Of a stretch of 8,440 nucleotides of DNA, positions 5,625 to 8,440 are shown one piece after another. Within the stretch, counting starts at the first letter, position 1, and every line of letters starts with the position of its first letter. Origin of the DNA: Lysobacterales bacterium UBA2790 (GTDB taxonomy: Bacteria; Pseudomonadota; Gammaproteobacteria; Xanthomonadales; Xanthomonadaceae); NCBI GenBank assembly GCA_002352135.1, contig DEHW01000006.1, forward strand, positions 1 through 8,440, given 5' to 3'. The translations under genes and the position numbers were made by a program. The notes beneath the pieces were generated by a model. It saw nothing but the letters and a program-made list of their open reading frames with translations, was not told where the DNA came from and made no database searches.

Positions 5625-8440
5625 ATGCCACCAAGGGACACTCATGGCGAGCCGGGAGGGCGTGCGGCGTTTCGCAGGGCCGCTCTGCTGGGTTGGGGTG
5701 TCCTGATCGCGTTGTACTGCGCGCTGTTTGCCCTGCTTTGGCGGGGCATGCAGGAACAGGAGCGAGGCACCGAGCGCTTGATCGCAAGCGTCAGCAGCCA
5801 CGTCGCACAACTCACCGCCTCCACACTGAGAAGTATTGAGCGCTCTCTGATCGGCCTGCGTCAGCACGTACAGCAACTTCGCGTCACACGCCCGGACCTT
5901 GACGTTGCGTTGCCAGTCAACTTGTTGACAGACGTTCGTTCTCGTCACCCTGAGTTGATTGATTTGCGCGTCGTGGAGGTTGATGCAGCAAGCTGGATTG
6001 ATCGTGATTGCGAAAGTCACGGGACCTTGAGTCGGGCTTGTATTGATGCGCCATTTGAGCGCGATGGCGCTTGGCGCCTTCCCTTGCGTATCCCGCTGGA
6101 CGAGACGCATGTTCAGTGGATTCAGGCGGATCTGGATTTGCGCTGGCTCGAGCTGCTCGCGACTCAACAAGATTTGGGGGACAAGGGCAACCTGCTGGTT
6201 TCCCACCGGTCTGGCGCCGTGCTCGCTGGCTCGGGCGGAGGGACCTATGCGGGCACCAATCATCCACCGATCAACCCGAACGACGCTGGCGAGGTGGTGG
6301 GCAAGTATCGCCCGAGAATCCTCGGCTCCGAGAGCCGTATAGACCCCGCTGGCCCCTCTGTCTTCCGATACTCATCCACCCGCCTGGTCGATCCATACCC
6401 ATTGCAGGTCAGTGCGGGGTCGGCACGTGAAAGCACGTTGGCGCTTTGGCTTCCGGCGGGCCTGCTGATCCTTTTGATGTCCATCAGCGGCATCGCCTGG
6501 TGGATCGCGTTGCGGCTGCTCGCGCGCAACTACCTTCAACAGCGAGCCTTTACCAGTGAGCTTCAGCAGAGCAGCGAGGCTTTGCGCCAAGCCCAAGAGA
6601 TTGCGCAGCTCGGCGGCTGGAGCATCAGCGGCAACCCCCATGAGTGGCACGGGTCGCGTGAACTCGCTGCCCTGCTTGGTCTGGGCGATGCGATCACCGT
6701 CGACGAACTTGTGACGGTGCTCGAAGAGGAGGACGTGCGCCAACTGCAACAGCGCTGCACTCACCCCTCCATCCGTCACGGCGGCTTGGATACCGAAGTG
6801 CGAGTTCGCCGTCCAAGCGGTGAATTCGGGGTCTTGCGAATTCGCGGTTCACTGCAGCGTGAAGGCGCGGATTTCGTCCTGCGCGGCACTGCGCAGGACA
6901 TCACCGATAGCGTGCGAGTTCTGGAGCGACTGCGGGATACCGAGTCCCGCTATCGCTTCCTGTTCGCCAACAATCCGATGCCGTTATGGATTGTGGCGGC
7001 AGACGACCTGCGCTTTCTGGAGGTGAATGGCGCCGCCCTCTCGCACTACCAGCGGAGCGAGGCGGATTTCCGCACGACGGGACTGGAGGCGTTGCTGCCC
7101 GTCGAAGATCGTGATCGCTTACGCCGAAGTCTCACTCTGCGTCGACGCGACGAACGCTCGGCTGACCTGTGGCGTCATGTTCGCGGTGACGGCGAGATTC
7201 TGCACGTTCTGGTCTACTGTGTGAGGTTGGATTATCAGGGCGTTCCCGCTTGGCTGATGTTGTGTATGGACATCAGCGACTGGATTCAGTCTGAGCAGGA
7301 GCGCGCCGTGAGCGAGCAGCGCTTTCAGTTGGTCGCGCAAGCAACCAGTGATGCGATCTGGGACCTGGATCTGGCAACCCATCGGCTCTGGTGGAGCGAT
7401 TCGTTTTACGAAACCTTCGGCTTCAAACGCGAAGTGGTTGGTGATGAAGTGGTCTTCTGGCTGGACCGCATTCATCCCGATGACCGGCCACGCGTGGAAA
7501 TGTCCTTTGCCGATTTCTGCAACGGTGAAATGGATCGATGGCAAGAAAGCTACCGATTCCGGGATCAGAGCGGTCACTACATCGACGTCAGTGATCAAGG
7601 AAAGTCGATTCGAAGTGATTCGGGTCGCGTCCTTCGCGTCGTTGGCGGCATGATTGACGTGAGCGAACGACACCGTTACCAACGCGAGTTGGCTTGGCAG
7701 GCCAGCCACGATGCATTGACGGGCCTGCCGAATCGCGTCGCCGTTACCCAGAAGATCGCCGCGGCTATCCAGCGCGCCGAACGAGACCGCTCGGAAGTGT
7801 GCGTCCTCCTGATTGATCTTGACCATTTCAAGCTCATCAACGATAGCCTTGGCCATGCCACAGGTGACGAGGTGTTGAAGGTAGTCGCCCTGCGCTTGAG
7901 CACCCTCTTTGCTGCCGATGCCCAGGTCGGTCGTTTTGGTGGAGATGAGTTCGTCGCGGTCATCCCGCATGGCATTGATCGTGCAGCCCGTCAGCATCTT
8001 CTGCAGCTGATCGCTGAACCCATCGAATTGATGGGTGGCCTCCGATATGTGACACCGAGCATCGGCATGGCTTGCTATCCAGCACATGGTGACGATGCCG
8101 ACCTGCTCTTGAAGAACGCAGACTTGGCGATGTACCGGGCGAAGCAACAAGGACGAAATACCTGTATCGAGTACGACCGCAGCTTTGAGACCGATGTGGA
8201 TGATCGCCTCGACGTGGTGTCACGCCTTCGTCGCGCCTTGGATGATGGCGAGTTCGTGCTGCACTTCCAACCTCAATACACCGCCGACTCGCGGCAACTT
8301 ACTGGAATAGAAGCGTTGGTGCGCTGGCAGCATCCTGAAAAGGGTCTGCTTCCCCCAGCGCAATTCATTCCGATCTGCGAGGAGAGTGGGCTGATCATCC
8401 CGCTCGGGCGCTGGGTTTTGCGCGAAGCATGTCGCCATCA
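5625..8440 (+). CDS. Membrane-bound PAS-GGDEF-EAL cyclic-di-GMP signalling protein (3' end outside window)
   Basis: The frame is open for 938 residues from the ATG at 5625 to the window end. The N-terminal part has a membrane helix at about 19-39, a periplasmic region at 40-271 and a second helix at 272-296. The periplasmic part resembles a Cache/PDC sensor, with Cys129 and Cys139 as a possible disulfide. A coiled linker and three PAS-like domains follow at about 323-427, 441-552 and 566-685; the third is the clearest ([19 protein letters not shown]). The GGDEF domain has [10 protein letters not shown] (695-704), the metal-binding [11 protein letters not shown] and an intact GGDEF at 772-776, so diguanylate cyclase activity is plausible. 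The inhibitory RxxD I-site is absent; AADA stands there. The EAL domain starts near 866 with FQPQY and EALVR (896-900) but is cut off, so phosphodiesterase competence cannot be judged. The signal sensed is unknown. Confidence 0.95.
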   Translation, partial: MPPRDTHGEPGGRAAFRRAALLGWGVLIALYCALFALLWRGMQEQERGTERLIASVSSHVAQLTASTLRSIERSLIGLRQHVQQLRVTRPDLDVALPVNLLTDVRSRHPELIDLRVVEVDAASWIDRDCESHGTLSRACIDAPFERDGAWRLPLRIPLDETHVQWIQADLDLRWLELLATQQDLGDKGNLLVSHRSGAVLAGSGGGTYAGTNHPPINPNDAGEVVGKYRPRILGSESRIDPAGPSVFRYSSTRLVDPYPLQVSAGSARESTLALWLPAGLLILLMSISGIAWWIALRLLARNYLQQRAFTSELQQSSEALRQAQEIAQLGGWSISGNPHEWHGSRELAALLGLGDAITVDELVTVLEEEDVRQLQQRCTHPSIRHGGLDTEVRVRRPSGEFGVLRIRGSLQREGADFVLRGTAQDITDSVRVLERLRDTESRYRFLFANNPMPLWIVAADDLRFLEVNGAALSHYQRSEADFRTTGLEALLPVEDRDRLRRSLTLRRRDERSADLWRHVRGDGEILHVLVYCVRLDYQGVPAWLMLCMDISDWIQSEQERAVSEQRFQLVAQATSDAIWDLDLATHRLWWSDSFYETFGFKREVVGDEVVFWLDRIHPDDRPRVEMSFADFCNGEMDRWQESYRFRDQSGHYIDVSDQGKSIRSDSGRVLRVVGGMIDVSERHRYQRELAWQASHDALTGLPNRVAVTQKIAAAIQRAERDRSEVCVLLIDLDHFKLINDSLGHATGDEVLKVVALRLSTLFAADAQVGRFGGDEFVAVIPHGIDRAARQHLLQLIAEPIELMGGLRYVTPSIGMACYPAHGDDADLLLKNADLAMYRAKQQGRNTCIEYDRSFETDVDDRLDVVSRLRRALDDGEFVLHFQPQYTADSRQLTGIEALVRWQHPEKGLLPPAQFIPICEESGLIIPLGRWVLREACRH

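Noticed and set aside
5588..5839. 83-codon + strand open frame at the start of the GGDEF-EAL gene
   Set aside because: It is out of frame with the long PAS-GGDEF-EAL frame that starts at 5625 with a good ribosome-binding site.
7119..8150. 343-codon open frame on the minus strand opposite the GGDEF domain
   Set aside because: The + strand here encodes unmistakable PAS and GGDEF motifs; the antisense frame shows no recognisable domain.

Overview
The window reads as a piece of a GC-rich gammaproteobacterial chromosome, most likely from the Xanthomonadales (Lysobacterales). The protein families (polA, oxygen-dependent hemF, a TruC-like pseudouridine synthase, a GGDEF-EAL protein) fit that group, and so does an sX13-type small RNA locus next to polA. 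The assignment rests on recognition by eye, not on a search.

Layout: (1) 1-1452, the C-terminal half of DNA polymerase I (polA), cut by the window start. (2) 1453-1930, a 478-base stretch with no protein gene, holding what appear to be two tandem small RNA genes on the + strand. Each is a chain of hairpins ending in a rho-independent terminator. Six hairpin loops, three per RNA, all carry the hexamer CUCCCC. (3) 1931-2857, hemF on the minus strand, whose stop codon lies in the T-run of the second sRNA terminator. (4) 2925-3728, a TruC-like tRNA pseudouridine synthase, divergent from hemF. (5) 3701-4456, an orphan ParA-type ATPase on the minus strand, convergent with and overlapping truC. (6) 4611-5405, a classical short-chain dehydrogenase. 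(7) 5625-8440, a membrane-anchored PAS-PAS-PAS-GGDEF-EAL cyclic-di-GMP protein that runs off the window end.

The protein genes look like ordinary single-gene units rather than one operon; gene directions alternate and only the SDR and GGDEF-EAL genes run in series, 219 bases apart. The most notable part is the polA-hemF gap. The loop motif CUCCCC is complementary to GGGGAG, a Shine-Dalgarno-like sequence. This is the architecture of Xanthomonas sX13, which as I recall also lies beside polA and uses C-rich loops to pair with G-rich mRNA sites near start codons. A duplicated version with three conserved loops per copy would be a multi-loop riboregulator pair. The GGDEF-EAL gene in this window has an AGGGGA ribosome-binding site and a G6 run in its leader, so it is a possible local target, but that is only inference.
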